This document shows, one piece after another, positions 46,322-56,780 of a stretch of 64,000 nt of DNA; position 1 is the first letter of the stretch, and each line of letters opens with the position of its first letter. A program made the translations under genes and the position numbers. Source of the DNA: Mycobacterium kubicae (lineage in GTDB: Bacteria > Actinomycetota > Actinomycetes > Mycobacteriales > Mycobacteriaceae); the NCBI RefSeq assembly GCF_015689175.1, contig NZ_CP065047.1:2356001-2420000 (forward strand), in the 5' to 3' direction. The notes under the pieces are model-generated. The model saw nothing but the letters and a program-made list of their open reading frames with translations, was not told the origin of the DNA and searched no databases.

Positions 46322-48568
46322 TCAGCTGTGCAGGGCGCGGTCAGACAGCGCCGCCAGTGCCGGTGCCAGCAGCTTGGAGTATTCGAGCGTCAGGTGGCCC
46401 GCATCGACGTAGACCAAGGTGTTGCCGACGATGACTGGGCAGCGCTGCTTGGTGCAGAACAGTCCTTCGACCTCAACGTATTGCCCGCCACCGGCTTTGA
46501 CCGCCGCGGACTCGGCGACGATGCCGGGTCGGTTGAACGCAGATGACATGGGCGGCGAGCAAGCCGTCGCGTCGTCGAGGTGCTCCGATAGGCAGCCCGG
46601 GACCGCGGTGTCCAGGTGGGGGAGCGGCCCCAGCACCAGCACCTTGGCGCCGATGCCGCGCAGCTGCTGCACCAGTCGGGTGAGGCTGTCGTTCCACGCC
46701 GAATCGTATGACGAGAAACCTGATAGGAAGCCGTTGCTGTGGGTGGCGGTGTAGCCCCGGAACACGCTCAACACGACCAACCGCGGGTGCTCGGCACGTA
46801 ACCGGTCCATGACCTGCCCGCGCCATTGCTCACAGTGCTGCAGGTACTCGACGATGGGGGCGACGAAGCGGTTGGCGATGGGCAGGTCCAGCATCGGGCA
46901 GGCCGCTTTGGCCATGGTTTCGATTCGCCACGGTCGTTGCTTGCCCACCTGCTCGAAGGCTGGGATCCACATCGACGCATGCGAGTCGCCGATCACGGCT
47001 ACCGTCGTCTTCGAAGAGGTATCGCCCATCGCGCACTCAGGTTGTCCTGCTTGGACGGGCAGGCGCAGACAGCCGTCGAACATCATTTTGCCCAGTTCAC
47101 CCGCAGCTCCGGCAAGCGACGGGTTCAGGTTCGACGGTACGGCCTTGACGTCGGCAGATGCCGCGACCGCCGCTTGGACCTGCGCGAACACGTTCTGCAC
47201 CGCAGCGTCGTAAGCGGCGACGTTGTCCCCGGTGGGAATGGGGGGCGAAGTGATCGTCAGAGGCGGGGCCGCCGCGCCGTGCGCGACCGCAACGGGCATC
47301 GGTATGGAAGACACCCACATCAGCAGCGCCACGCCCACACAGGCCGCTGCGGCCGAGGCGACACCGCCGAACGCCAGACTCTTCCAAGGGGACCGCTTCA
47401 GGGCGGTGGCATATCGCAGCGGGTTCTCGACGAGCCGCAGGGTGAGCCACCCGAGCCCACCGGAGACGACCACAGCCGCGACGAAGTTGCCGAACAGACC
47501 CAGCCGGTGGCCCACCAAGATCGGTGCGAACACCAGCACCGGCCAGTGCCACAAATACCACGAGTACGACAACCGTCCGATGACCCGCATCGGTGACCAG
47601 CCGAGTACGCGCCCCGCACCTTGGTTGGGTGTGGAACAGCCGGCGCCGAGAACGAGCGCAGTGCCCAGCACGGGCAATAGCGCGGCAGTACCCGGATACG
47701 GGATGTCTGGGGTGAAAACGGTGCAGGCCCAGAGCACCATGGCCGTCCCGATCCATCCCGTGGCTACCGCAGCTCGCGCCGGAAGCCGGCTCCAGTACTC
47801 GGCGGTCAGGGCCACCAAGGCGCCGACAGCCAACTGCCACGCCCTGGTGAAAAGGGAGAAATACGCCGCCAGCGGCATCACGTAGGTGATCAGCAGTGAC
47901 AACACGAAGGAAGAGAGCGCGATGAACGTCACGAGCGCCAGGTATGGATTCTTCGACGGACTCTTCGACGACGGTGCGTCGTCCTTGGCGCGCCGACGCA
48001 ACCGCCGGATCAACCATGCCGTGCCGACAATCAGGGGTGGCCATAACAAGTAGAACTGTTCCTCGACGCCCAACGTCCAATAGTGCTGGAACGGCGACGG
48101 CGCGCCCCCGGCGAAATAGTCGACCTGCTGGACTATGAACCAGAAGTTCGGCACATACAACGCGCAGGCAATGGCGTCCTTCAAGGCCCCTTGGGCTTGC
48201 ACCACGGGCAGCAGAAGAGCCGCGGCAATTGCGGTGACGACGCCCACTGTGGCCGACACCGGCAGCAGTCGGCGGGCCCGCGCCGCGTAAAACTTACGCA
48301 GCCCGACGGTGCCGGTGGTACTGACCTGGCGCCACAGCTGGCCCGTGATGACGAAGCCCGAGATCTCGAAGAATATGTCCGGGCCGACGAAGCCACCGCT
48401 CACACCGGGCATGGAGATGTGCCAGCCCACAATGGCCAGCAGTGTGAACCCGCGCAGGCCCTCGATGTCGTTGCGGAATCCGCTTTGTGGTGTGCGCTTC
48501 TCCTGCGCGCCGGGAGCTGGGAGGACGCCGTCAGAAGGGCTGACACTGTCTGACTGGCGCATGGTCAC
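46322..48568 (-). CDS. Acyltransferase-3 membrane protein with SGNH domain, second copy
   Basis: The 748-residue protein has an N-terminal acyltransferase-3 membrane domain (FRNDIEGLRGFTLLAIVGWHIS, GGFVGPDIFFEISGFVITG, YWTLGVEEQFYLLWPPL). A periplasmic spacer (about 420-500, Ala-rich) leads to a C-terminal SGNH domain (VAVIGDSHASMWIP nucleophile block; DAGHLTLEYS with Asp and His). It shares architecture but little close sequence with the protein at 31736. M. tuberculosis has fadD25 directly beside mmpL12, so this gene is an insertion in the conserved lipid block. It probably O-acylates the periplasmic face of the glycan. Confidence 0.9.
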   Translation of the reverse strand: MTMRQSDSVSPSDGVLPAPGAQEKRTPQSGFRNDIEGLRGFTLLAIVGWHISMPGVSGGFVGPDIFFEISGFVITGQLWRQVSTTGTVGLRKFYAARARRLLPVSATVGVVTAIAAALLLPVVQAQGALKDAIACALYVPNFWFIVQQVDYFAGGAPSPFQHYWTLGVEEQFYLLWPPLIVGTAWLIRRLRRRAKDDAPSSKSPSKNPYLALVTFIALSSFVLSLLITYVMPLAAYFSLFTRAWQLAVGALVALTAEYWSRLPARAAVATGWIGTAMVLWACTVFTPDIPYPGTAALLPVLGTALVLGAGCSTPNQGAGRVLGWSPMRVIGRLSYSWYLWHWPVLVFAPILVGHRLGLFGNFVAAVVVSGGLGWLTLRLVENPLRYATALKRSPWKSLAFGGVASAAAACVGVALLMWVSSIPMPVAVAHGAAAPPLTITSPPIPTGDNVAAYDAAVQNVFAQVQAAVAASADVKAVPSNLNPSLAGAAGELGKMMFDGCLRLPVQAGQPECAMGDTSSKTTVAVIGDSHASMWIPAFEQVGKQRPWRIETMAKAACPMLDLPIANRFVAPIVEYLQHCEQWRGQVMDRLRAEHPRLVVLSVFRGYTATHSNGFLSGFSSYDSAWNDSLTRLVQQLRGIGAKVLVLGPLPHLDTAVPGCLSEHLDDATACSPPMSSAFNRPGIVAESAAVKAGGGQYVEVEGLFCTKQRCPVIVGNTLVYVDAGHLTLEYSKLLAPALAALSDRALHS

Positions 48569-48928
48569 GCACTCATATTAAGTGGAGGTGGACGCGGGAA
48601 TGTGGCCTATCGGATATTCGGTGTCATTAGCGTTCGGCGGCCATGATTGAGTGCAAGGTCGCCGGCGAATGTTGCGTCAAGGCAATGCGGCCCGGGTTCA
48701 GCGCCGCCAACACCGTTGGGTGCCGGTGTCTTTAAGGTTCAACGATGACCGACCCGGTGTGTCAGCGCGGCGGTCTCGGTGGAAAGCGTTGGCGGCCTTC
48801 ATGACTCGTTGCTGGCAAGGGGCTGAGCGATTGAATTTCCTTGGCACAACACTTTCTTCGAAGCACGAGTCGTGACTCGAGGTAACCCGCGTCGGCGTCC
48901 ACACGATGCTCGAGGTGCGGGTTCTCGG
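48569..48928. other. Gap between mmpL12 and acyltransferase genes with palindrome
   Basis: No gene is seen in these 360 bases. CGAGTC-GT-GACTCG (48866-48879) lies 50 bases beyond the mmpL12 stop and ACACCG-N8-CGGTGT (48710-48729) further on. Either could end mmpL12 transcription, though neither has a U-tract. The promoter of the acyltransferase gene must lie near 48569-48640. Confidence 0.4.
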
Positions 48929-51900
48929 TTAGGTGATTACCGACCTGTCCGGCTTTGGCTTCACCCCGTTGACGGCGCGTTTGCCGTTCCCGTTCGACTC
49001 GCGTTCCAGAAGCTGGTAACCGAGACCGAACAACGGCAGCGAGTGAGTCAGGAGGTGGTCGACCGGTTCGTTGCCGATGCCGTTGGCCTTGACTTCGGCT
49101 ACCGACAAACACTTTGCTAAGTCGTAGGTCCGCACGGTGGTGAGGCCGAAGAGAGGCAGCGAATGTCGTGGTAGCGCCTCGCTCGACGCAGAGAGCGGCT
49201 TCGCGGTCTTTGGGACCGGCTTCGTTTTGGCTGTCGTGACAGTGGCTTTCGCCGGCGGTTTGCCGGACAAGACTTGCTTGGCCCGGTTGAGCCAGACTTC
49301 CAGTTGCCCGGGTTGGTTGCTCTTTCCGGTTTGGCCCACCTTGGACGGCCACCAGTTCTTCTGGCCGAGCAATGCAGCAACCGCGGGCACGGTAATGGTG
49401 CGCACCAAGAAGGTGTCGATCACAATCCCGATGCCGATGGTGAAACCGGCCTGAGCCATGGTGGTGATGCTGGCTGCTATCAGACCGAACATCGATGCGG
49501 CGAAGATCAAACCTGCGGAGGTGATCACACCACCGGTGGAGCCGACCGTGCGGATGACCCCGACCCGCACTCCGTGCGGCGACTCATCGCGGATTCTCGA
49601 GATCAGCAACATGTTGTAGTCGGCACCGACCGCGACCAACAAAATGAACGACAACCCGGGCAAGCTCCAGTGGATTGGCTCTCCCAAGATCAATTGGAAG
49701 ACAATGACCGCTAAGCCCAAGGCTGACAGGAACGAAATCAAAACTGAGGCAATGAGATAAAGCGGTGCCACAATCGCCCGCAGCAAGATGACCAGGATGA
49801 AGAAAACGATAATGATCGTGGCGATGACGATGAATTTGATGTCGTGGTTGTAGAACTCGCGGGTGTCCCGAAGCCCACTCGGGACTCCTACCAGTTCCAC
49901 CTTGGCGTCGGCCAACTCGGAGTTGGGTTGCGCCGACCGGGCTGCTTCGAGGATCTTGTTGACTTGATCCATGCCCTCTTTGGAGGACGGGCCGAGCGCG
50001 CTCTGAACGAAGTACCGCGCCGCGTGCCCGTCGGGCGACAGAAAGAACTGTGCGCCTTTCTTGAATTCGTCCCGCGTCATGATCTGCGGTGGGATGTTGA
50101 AGCCGGCCATGTTAGGCCGCTCCGCGTCGCGCTTCACTCCGAGCAGGAAGTCGGAGGCTTCGTTGAGCCCACCGCCCATCTTCTTGACCTGATCCACCAG
50201 TGCCTGCACCCCGTCGGCCACGGCTCCACTGCCGTCGGCCAGGGCGCCCGCGCCCGCCTGGAGTTGCGACAGAGTATTCGGAAGGCCCTGCACCATCCTC
50301 AGCGTGGCGACGATCTGCTTCAGCTGGTCATGCAGTTTGCCGACCGTCATCGCCAGATTCTGGTACCCCTCCGTCTGCTGCAGCGTGACGGCGAAGGCGG
50401 CGATAGAACGCAACAGGCCGTTGTTCCCGGATTCGACGATCGCCGCCAGTTGCGACCGGGACCGCACGCACGCGGGATCGGCATTACAACTGGGACTTTC
50501 ATTCAGCGCCGCCACCATCGGGCTGGCCCACACCGCGGTCTGCTCGGCGTCCTGGACGGTTCCGCTGAGGTTGTTGCCTAGTGCCCGCATCCGTCCCACG
50601 TACTGGGAGGCGGTGTCGAGTTGCTGAATGGTTTTGTCGCCGCCGATCAGCTGCAGCATATTCTCCAGCATTGCGACCATGCCGGCGGAGCTGGCGACGG
50701 CTTCGTTGACTTGGGAGCGGACTCCGGCCAGGGCGTCGGCCAGCTGCCGGGAGCCGCCGACTAGATGGTCCAGGTCGCCACCGTGGTCGGTGATGGCGTT
50801 GGATGCCTCGTTCAGTTTGCCGCCGACCTCGCCGGCTTGAAACGACACCTTGGTTTCCTTGAGCGGTTCACCGTTGGGCCGGGTCAGGCCGCGCACCATG
50901 ACGATGTCGGGCAGGTCGGTGATCCGGCGCGACATCACCTCCAGGTCACCCAGCGCGGCCGGGGTGCGCAGGTCACGTGGGGAGTGGACAAAGAGCATCA
51001 TGGGAGTCATTGAGTTCATGGGGAAGTGGCGATTCAATGCGTTGAGGCCCCGCACACTGTCCATGTCCTGTGGCATCGTCTTGAGGTCGTCGTAATTGAA
51101 CTGGATCAAGGCGGCACTGCCGGCCAGAATTGCCAGCACCAGCAGGCTCGCGACGAGATGCGACTTCGGGCGCCGCACAATCCGTGTTCCCGAAATCCGC
51201 CAGAAGCGTGTGGTCATCTCTTTGCGGGGCTTGATCCAGCCGCGTCGCCCAGTGAGGACCATGACGGCGGGCAGGAACGTTGTGGCGGTCAGCAGTGACA
51301 CGATGATCGAGACGGTGATCGCCGGGCCGACTGCGGAGAACACTTCCAACTTGGTGAAGACCATGGCCAGGAACGTGACCGCCACGGTGGCCGCTGATGC
51401 GGCGATGACCTTGCCGATCGACATCAGTGCTTTTTTCACGGCACGATCGGAGGTTTCGCCATGTCGTACGTAGTCGTGATATCGGCTGATCAAGAAGACG
51501 GCGTAATCAGTGCCGGCGCCGATCATGACGGCACTCATGAACACGATGCATTGCATGTTCACGGTGAGGCCGAGTTCCGACAACACCGACAAGACGCCTT
51601 GCGCGCCACCAATGGATAGGCCGATGGTGGCCAGTGGCAGCAGCATGGTGACCAGGTTGCGGTAGACGAGGATCAGGATGATCAGGACGCTGAGGATGGT
51701 GCCGGTTTCAATGATCTGCACGTCATCTTCACCGAGCTTTTGGACGTCCGCGGCGGTGGCTACCGGACCACTGACGTTGGCGGTCAGGGATGTCCCCGCG
51801 ACCGTCTTATTGATGATCGCCCTGATGTTGATCAATGCGGCCTGCGTCTCGGGAGCTGTTTCCGGGCCCGGCAAGTTGATCGGGAGGTTCCAGGCTTTCT

Positions 51901-52357
51901 TGTCTTTGCTTTCCAGCAGTTGACGCAATTCCGGCGTGCCCATGAAGTCCTGCACGGACATCTTGTCCTGGGTGTCCTCGTGCAGGTTGGCCAGGAGCTT
52001 GCGGTAGGTCTCCTCGTCGGCGGGACCCAGCCCGTTCTCGTCGGTCAGGATGACCAACAGCAAGGATCCAGCCGGTTTGGCGTCACCGCCTTTCGCCCCG
52101 GACCCGTCACTGCCGGGGGCGGCGAAGGCTTTGTCCATCTCGCGCTGCGCGATCATGGTCGGCGCGTTGTCGGGCAGCGGTTTCGTCTCGTGCTTGGCGG
52201 CCTGCACCTGCAGCGGAGGGAAGGTCAGGGCCAGAACAGCGACGACGGCAACCCAGCCGGCAATGACCAGCCACGGCCACTTGATGACGAAGTCTCCGAC
52301 CCGGTCGAAGACCCCCCCGATTTTTGCTTCGTCGTGTGATCTCGCCTGCCCAGCCAC
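48929..52357 (-). CDS. mmpL12: RND-family lipid transporter MmpL12
   Basis: The 1142-residue proton-driven transporter exports or assembles a cell-wall lipid. Helix 1 is WPWLVIAGWVAVVAVLALTF, followed by a large outer domain and five helices (TILSVLIILILVYRNLVTMLLPL; GAGTDYAVFLISRYHDYVRHG). A second large outer domain with coiled-coil-like stretches (about 540-760) and five more helices with GADYNMLLISRIRDE follow, then a cytoplasmic tail rich in Lys and Pro. The paired Asp-Tyr motifs serve proton transfer. Length and place match M. tuberculosis MmpL12 (1146). It probably handles the LOS or its precursor with the GAP protein. Start GTG. Confidence 0.95.
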   Translation of the reverse strand: MAGQARSHDEAKIGGVFDRVGDFVIKWPWLVIAGWVAVVAVLALTFPPLQVQAAKHETKPLPDNAPTMIAQREMDKAFAAPGSDGSGAKGGDAKPAGSLLLVILTDENGLGPADEETYRKLLANLHEDTQDKMSVQDFMGTPELRQLLESKDKKAWNLPINLPGPETAPETQAALINIRAIINKTVAGTSLTANVSGPVATAADVQKLGEDDVQIIETGTILSVLIILILVYRNLVTMLLPLATIGLSIGGAQGVLSVLSELGLTVNMQCIVFMSAVMIGAGTDYAVFLISRYHDYVRHGETSDRAVKKALMSIGKVIAASAATVAVTFLAMVFTKLEVFSAVGPAITVSIIVSLLTATTFLPAVMVLTGRRGWIKPRKEMTTRFWRISGTRIVRRPKSHLVASLLVLAILAGSAALIQFNYDDLKTMPQDMDSVRGLNALNRHFPMNSMTPMMLFVHSPRDLRTPAALGDLEVMSRRITDLPDIVMVRGLTRPNGEPLKETKVSFQAGEVGGKLNEASNAITDHGGDLDHLVGGSRQLADALAGVRSQVNEAVASSAGMVAMLENMLQLIGGDKTIQQLDTASQYVGRMRALGNNLSGTVQDAEQTAVWASPMVAALNESPSCNADPACVRSRSQLAAIVESGNNGLLRSIAAFAVTLQQTEGYQNLAMTVGKLHDQLKQIVATLRMVQGLPNTLSQLQAGAGALADGSGAVADGVQALVDQVKKMGGGLNEASDFLLGVKRDAERPNMAGFNIPPQIMTRDEFKKGAQFFLSPDGHAARYFVQSALGPSSKEGMDQVNKILEAARSAQPNSELADAKVELVGVPSGLRDTREFYNHDIKFIVIATIIIVFFILVILLRAIVAPLYLIASVLISFLSALGLAVIVFQLILGEPIHWSLPGLSFILLVAVGADYNMLLISRIRDESPHGVRVGVIRTVGSTGGVITSAGLIFAASMFGLIAASITTMAQAGFTIGIGIVIDTFLVRTITVPAVAALLGQKNWWPSKVGQTGKSNQPGQLEVWLNRAKQVLSGKPPAKATVTTAKTKPVPKTAKPLSASSEALPRHSLPLFGLTTVRTYDLAKCLSVAEVKANGIGNEPVDHLLTHSLPLFGLGYQLLERESNGNGKRAVNGVKPKPDRSVIT

Positions 52358-52649
52358 CTCTCAAACGTACAAGGAAGAGTGCGGGTGAGGGGGGGAATCG
52401 AAAATTCGGCATTAACCGCGTCTGTGCCGGTGGGTGACCGGGCTTAGCCGAACGTGAGCAAGAAAAGACCTGATCAGGGCTCGTGCCGGGAGCAACTCAG
52501 GGCGGTCGCGGGTGGTTCCGGAGCAGTGGGTCCGGTCCCGCGGACGGTAACTCACTGTTAAGAAAGTTGCACGCCTGTGCTGTTCTGGCGGTTACCGACG
52601 TTGGCCTTTTTGGCACGCCGCGCGGCCGAGTCATGCGACACTCTCCCCC

Positions 52650-53435
52650 GTGGCTCTCAGATACCGCCTGCAATCGAATCCCTTGGTCGGGAAGATCACC
52701 ACGAGGTACCTGCTGCCCCTGGGCACCCGCCAGGTCGGCGACGATGTGGTGTTCTTCAACTTCGGTTACGAGGAAGACCCGCCGATGGGCTTGCCGTTGG
52801 ACCCGTCCGACGAGCCGAACCGCTACTGCATCCAGCTCTATCATCAGACAGCAAGCCAGGTGGACCTCACCGGCAAGAAGGTGCTGGAAGTCAGCTGTGG
52901 CGCCGGTGGCGGCGCTTCGTACATCACGCGCAACCTGGGACCCGCTTCGTACACGGGGCTCGATCTGAATCCGGCCAGCATTGAGAAGTGCCGGGAAAGG
53001 CACCAGCTACCGGGGCTCGATTTCGTCCAGGGTGACGCGCAGAACCTTCCGTTCCCGGACGAATCCTTCGATGCGGTGGTGAATGTCGAAGCGTCGCATC
53101 AGTACCCCGATTTTTCCGGCTTCCTGGCTGAAGTAGCGCGCGTGCTCCGTCCAGGCGGTCACTTCCTGTACACCGATTCGCGGCGCAACCCCGTTGTGGC
53201 CGAATGGGAATCAGCGCTTGCCAACATCCCGCTGCGGAAGGTCGCTCAGCGCGACATCCAAGACGAGGCCAAGCGCGGGCTGGACGCCAACACCCGACGG
53301 ACGCAGGAAATCATCAGCCGTCGGGCGCCATCATTCCTGACCGGTCTCACCCGTTATGCGGTCAATGTGTTGGACCGCGATCTGAAGCGCGGCGGCGGGT
53401 TCACCTACCGGATCTACCTCTTCGCCAAGGACTAA
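52650..53435 (+). CDS. SAM-dependent methyltransferase (Rv1523 / glycolipid O-methyltransferase type)
   Basis: The 261-residue methyltransferase has the SAM motif [14 protein letters not shown] (78-91), [26 protein letters not shown], and [14 protein letters not shown] long N-terminal cap ([19 protein letters not shown]) precedes the fold. This is the group that O-methylates glycopeptidolipid sugars, phthiotriol and phenolic glycolipids, and the gene sits where M. tuberculosis has Rv1523. Start GTG. The glycosyltransferase gene begins 18 bases after its stop, so methylation and glycosylation are probably co-expressed. Confidence 0.9.
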   Translation: MALRYRLQSNPLVGKITTRYLLPLGTRQVGDDVVFFNFGYEEDPPMGLPLDPSDEPNRYCIQLYHQTASQVDLTGKKVLEVSCGAGGGASYITRNLGPASYTGLDLNPASIEKCRERHQLPGLDFVQGDAQNLPFPDESFDAVVNVEASHQYPDFSGFLAEVARVLRPGGHFLYTDSRRNPVVAEWESALANIPLRKVAQRDIQDEAKRGLDANTRRTQEIISRRAPSFLTGLTRYAVNVLDRDLKRGGGFTYRIYLFAKD

Positions 53436-53453
53436 CGTAAAGCGGTCCGTCTC

Positions 53454-54698
53454 ATGAGATTTGTCGTGGCCACCTATGGCACGCGCGGCGACATCGAACC
53501 ATGTGCCGCTGTCGGCCAGGAGCTGCAGCGGCGTGGGCACGATGTGTGCCTTGCGGTGCCGCCCAATCTCATTGGCTTCGTACAAGAAGCCGGTCTTGAA
53601 GCTGTTGCCTACGGCACTCGTGACTCGCAACTGCAACTGGACGAGCAGTTCCTGCACAACGGGTGGAAAGTCCAGAATCCGGTCAAGCTGGCACGGCAGG
53701 CGATGGCGCCGGTGACCGAGGGCTGGCTCGAACTCAGTGCCATGCTGACTCCCGTCGCCGCGGGCGCCGACCTGCTCTTGACCGGTCAGATCTATCAGGA
53801 AGTCGCGGCCAACGTCGCAGAGCACTACGAAATTCCGCTTGCCGCACTGCATTTTTATCCGATGCGCGCCAACGGTCAGCTCGGATTTTCGGCGGCCCGG
53901 TTACCGGGAGCGGTGGTTCGTTCCACGATCCACACCACGGACTGGCTCTACTGGCGTCTGACCAAGGGCGTCGAGGACGCCCAGCGCCGTGAACTTGGTC
54001 TGCCCAAAGCGTCCAGTCCGGCGCCCAAGCGCATGGCCGCGCGTGGAGCGTTGGAGATCCAGGCCTACGACGAGGTCTGCTTTCCCGGGTTGTCCGCTGA
54101 ATGGGGTGGCCGGCGGCCGTTCGTCGGTGCGCTCACCATGGGTCTTCCCACCGACGCCGACGACGAGGTCATGTCGTGGATCGCTGCGGGTACGCCGCCG
54201 ATCTATTTCGGCTTCGGCAGCATGCCGGTGGGATCCCTCGCGGAACGGGTCGACATGATCGGCGCAGCGTGTTCGCAGTTGGGCGAGCGGGCATTGATCT
54301 GCTCTGGCCCAAGCGACTCGACCGGGATACCCCGGCTCGATCACGTGAAGGTGGTGCGCGCGGTCAGCCACGCGGCAATTTTCCCCGCTTGCCGCGCGGT
54401 CGTGCACCATGGCGGCGCGGGCACCACCGCCGCAGGACTTCGCGCCGGAATCCCCAGCCTGATTCTCTGGGTCACCTCCGATCAGCCGTTCTGGGCGGCC
54501 CAAGTGCAGCAGCTGAAGGTTGGGCGAGGTCGGCGATATTCGGCGGCCACCACCCGGACTCTGGTGGCCGACCTCAAGGCGATCCTCACCCCTGAATGTG
54601 TGAGCCGGGCGCGCGAACTCGCGTCCCGGATGACGAAAGCGGATGCCAGTGTGGTGGCCACCGCCGACTTGCTCGAAGAGCATGCCGGCCATCGTTAG
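53454..54698 (+). CDS. Family 1 glycosyltransferase (Rv1524 type)
   Basis: The 414-residue GT-B enzyme has N-terminal RFVVATYGTRGDIEPCAAVG with the acceptor-side GTRGD motif of macrolide/glycopeptidolipid glycosyltransferases, and a C-terminal donor-binding [15 protein letters not shown] block with [10 protein letters not shown] before it. Such enzymes use TDP-6-deoxysugars such as rhamnose. It is a close paralogue, in opposite orientation, of the gene at 55528-56775. Order and neighbours equal Rv1523-Rv1524-Rv1525-Rv1526c. It probably glycosylates the LOS glycan or lipid. Confidence 0.93.
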   Translation: MRFVVATYGTRGDIEPCAAVGQELQRRGHDVCLAVPPNLIGFVQEAGLEAVAYGTRDSQLQLDEQFLHNGWKVQNPVKLARQAMAPVTEGWLELSAMLTPVAAGADLLLTGQIYQEVAANVAEHYEIPLAALHFYPMRANGQLGFSAARLPGAVVRSTIHTTDWLYWRLTKGVEDAQRRELGLPKASSPAPKRMAARGALEIQAYDEVCFPGLSAEWGGRRPFVGALTMGLPTDADDEVMSWIAAGTPPIYFGFGSMPVGSLAERVDMIGAACSQLGERALICSGPSDSTGIPRLDHVKVVRAVSHAAIFPACRAVVHHGGAGTTAAGLRAGIPSLILWVTSDQPFWAAQVQQLKVGRGRRYSAATTRTLVADLKAILTPECVSRARELASRMTKADASVVATADLLEEHAGHR

Positions 54699-54730
54699 TG
54701 CCAGTTGACCGGATTGCAGAATAGATCTCG

Positions 54731-55531
54731 ATGGAAGGGCGATCAGTGTACGATTCGCTTGTGTCCCTGCTGATTACAGTGCCGGTTTACGGTCAGCACG
54801 AGTACACGCACGCGCTAGTCGCTGACTTGGAGCGCGAGGGTGCCGACTATCTGATCGTCGACAACCGTGGCGATTACCCGAGGATCAGCAACGAGCGGGT
54901 GAGCACACCCGGTGAGAATCTCGGTTGGGCCGGGGGCAGTGAGTTGGGCTTCCGGACTGCGTTCAGCGAGGGCTACTCGCATGCGATGACACTCAACAAC
55001 GACACCCGAATCTCGAAAGGCTTTGTGGCCGGGTTGCTCGACCGTCGGCTACCGGCCGACGCGGGAATCGTGGGACCGATGTTCGACGCGGGGTTCCCGT
55101 ACGCGGTAGCCGGCGAGAAGGCAGACGCCGCTGACTACATTCCTCGTCCGCTGTACCGAGTCGTGCCGGCCGTGGAGGGAACGGCGCTGGCGATGTCGCG
55201 GGAGTGCTGGGATGCGGTGGGCGGTATGGATTTGTCGACCTTCGGGCGCTTCGGATGGGGACTTGACCTCGACTTGGCGCTGCGTGCTCGAAAGTCCGGA
55301 TTTGGTTTGTACACAACGGAAATGGCATATATCAACCACTTCGGGCGCAAGACCGCCAACGCACACTTCGGTGGCCGCCAGTATCACTGGGGTGCCAGCA
55401 GCACAATGATCCGGGGATTGAGCCGGACGCACGGGTGGCCCGCCGCAATGGGCATCTTGCGGGAGATGGGCGCCGCCCATCGACGTAAGTGGTACAAGTC
55501 GTTTCCGCTCGACCGCAATACCAGCGATTAG
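54731..55531 (+). CDS. wbbL2: WbbL-type (rhamnosyl) GT2 glycosyltransferase WbbL2
   Basis: The 266-residue GT-A enzyme has [19 protein letters not shown], the [16 protein letters not shown] block and LNNDTRIS, where NND takes the DxD place, typical of WbbL/rhamnosyltransferase-like members. [17 protein letters not shown] carries the catalytic acidic residues. It lies where M. tuberculosis has wbbL2 (Rv1525). A start at the GTG at 54746 would remove five residues. The last 4 bases overlap the end of the convergent GT1 gene. Confidence 0.9.
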   Translation: MEGRSVYDSLVSLLITVPVYGQHEYTHALVADLEREGADYLIVDNRGDYPRISNERVSTPGENLGWAGGSELGFRTAFSEGYSHAMTLNNDTRISKGFVAGLLDRRLPADAGIVGPMFDAGFPYAVAGEKADAADYIPRPLYRVVPAVEGTALAMSRECWDAVGGMDLSTFGRFGWGLDLDLALRARKSGFGLYTTEMAYINHFGRKTANAHFGGRQYHWGASSTMIRGLSRTHGWPAAMGILREMGAAHRRKWYKSFPLDRNTSD

Positions 55532-56775
55532 GCGCGGACCCGCGCCGTTTCCTCCAATAGATCCGCCGCCTTCGCCACGGCATCCGCCGGATTGGCCATC
55601 TTTGCCGAGATGTCCCGCGCGCGTGCCACGTAGTCCGGTGCCAGGATGGACCTGATCTCTTTGACCAAAGCTTTCCGGTTGATCCTCGAAAGACGCCGAG
55701 TCGAGCCAACTTTCAATCGTTGGATGGCCGCTCCCCAGATGGGCTGATCGGCCACGTCCCAGAGGATCAACGTCGGCATCCCGGCACGCAGTCCCGCGGC
55801 GGTGGTGCCCGCCCCGCCGTGGTGAACCACCGCGCGGCACTTCGGTAAGATTGCCGAATAGTCAATCAGCCCAACGATTCTCACGTGTTCGGGCTGCCGG
55901 ACGATGGGCTGGTCGGCGGGGGAGTAGATGAGCGCACGCTCGCCCAGTTCCGCGCACACGTCCGCGATCATCGCGACCGTCTCGGCCGGTGATTGCACCG
56001 GCGTACTACCGAAACCGAAGTAGATCGGCGGTGTTCCAGCCGCGATCCACGCTTCCAGTTCGTGGTTGGGTTCGGTGTGCAGCTGCATCGACAGCGGACC
56101 GACGAACGGCCGCTGGCCGTTCCACTCTTCGATGAGTCCGGGAAACAACGCCGGGTCGTAGGCCTGAATCTCCGGCGCCCCGGAATCCACGATGCGTTTG
56201 AGCGCGGGGGCTGAGGCAGGCGGCAGGCCCAGCTCCCGTCGCTGGGCGCGGTCGGCGTCCTTGGTGGTGTAGGAATACAGGCGCCAGGACGCTTTGCCGA
56301 CGGTACGGGCGACCTCGGCCGGCATCGGCACCGACGGCAGCCCCACCTGCCCATTGACGTGCATGGGGAAGTGGTGCAGGGCGGCGATCGGAATGTGGTG
56401 ATACTCAGCGACATTGGCGACAACCCCGTGATAGGTCTGACCCGTCATCAGCAGGTCGGCGCCGTCGGCCAGTTCGGTCAGCGTCCTGCCCATCTCGGCC
56501 CAGCCTTCGACGAACAATTGCTTGCCCGCTTGTGCCAGGTTGAAGGGATTCTGCGCCTTGGTGAGGTTATGCACGAAGGCTGCGACCTGGTTGATCTGTA
56601 TCCCGGAGTCCGGCCCGTACGCGACACCGGTCAAGCCCGCGGCCTCCACGAACCCGATCAGGTTGGGCGGAACCGCCATGCAGACGTCGTGTCCTCGACG
56701 TAGTAGTTCCATACCGACTGCGGCACATGGCTCGACATCGCCGCGGGTGCCATGCGTCGCCAGCACAAATTTCAT
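55528..56775 (-). CDS. Family 1 glycosyltransferase (Rv1526c type)
   Basis: The 415-residue GT-B enzyme has [38 protein letters not shown] and [19 protein letters not shown]. It is closely related along its whole length to the GT1 at 53454, which faces it across wbbL2. It begins 5 bases after the pks5 stop, so is almost certainly co-transcribed and translationally linked with pks5. This suggests that it glycosylates the Pks5-acylated product or its sugar core. Order equals Rv1526c-pks5 of M. tuberculosis. Confidence 0.93.
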   Translation of the reverse strand: MKFVLATHGTRGDVEPCAAVGMELLRRGHDVCMAVPPNLIGFVEAAGLTGVAYGPDSGIQINQVAAFVHNLTKAQNPFNLAQAGKQLFVEGWAEMGRTLTELADGADLLMTGQTYHGVVANVAEYHHIPIAALHHFPMHVNGQVGLPSVPMPAEVARTVGKASWRLYSYTTKDADRAQRRELGLPPASAPALKRIVDSGAPEIQAYDPALFPGLIEEWNGQRPFVGPLSMQLHTEPNHELEAWIAAGTPPIYFGFGSTPVQSPAETVAMIADVCAELGERALIYSPADQPIVRQPEHVRIVGLIDYSAILPKCRAVVHHGGAGTTAAGLRAGMPTLILWDVADQPIWGAAIQRLKVGSTRRLSRINRKALVKEIRSILAPDYVARARDISAKMANPADAVAKAADLLEETARVRA

Positions 56776-56780
56776 CGACG

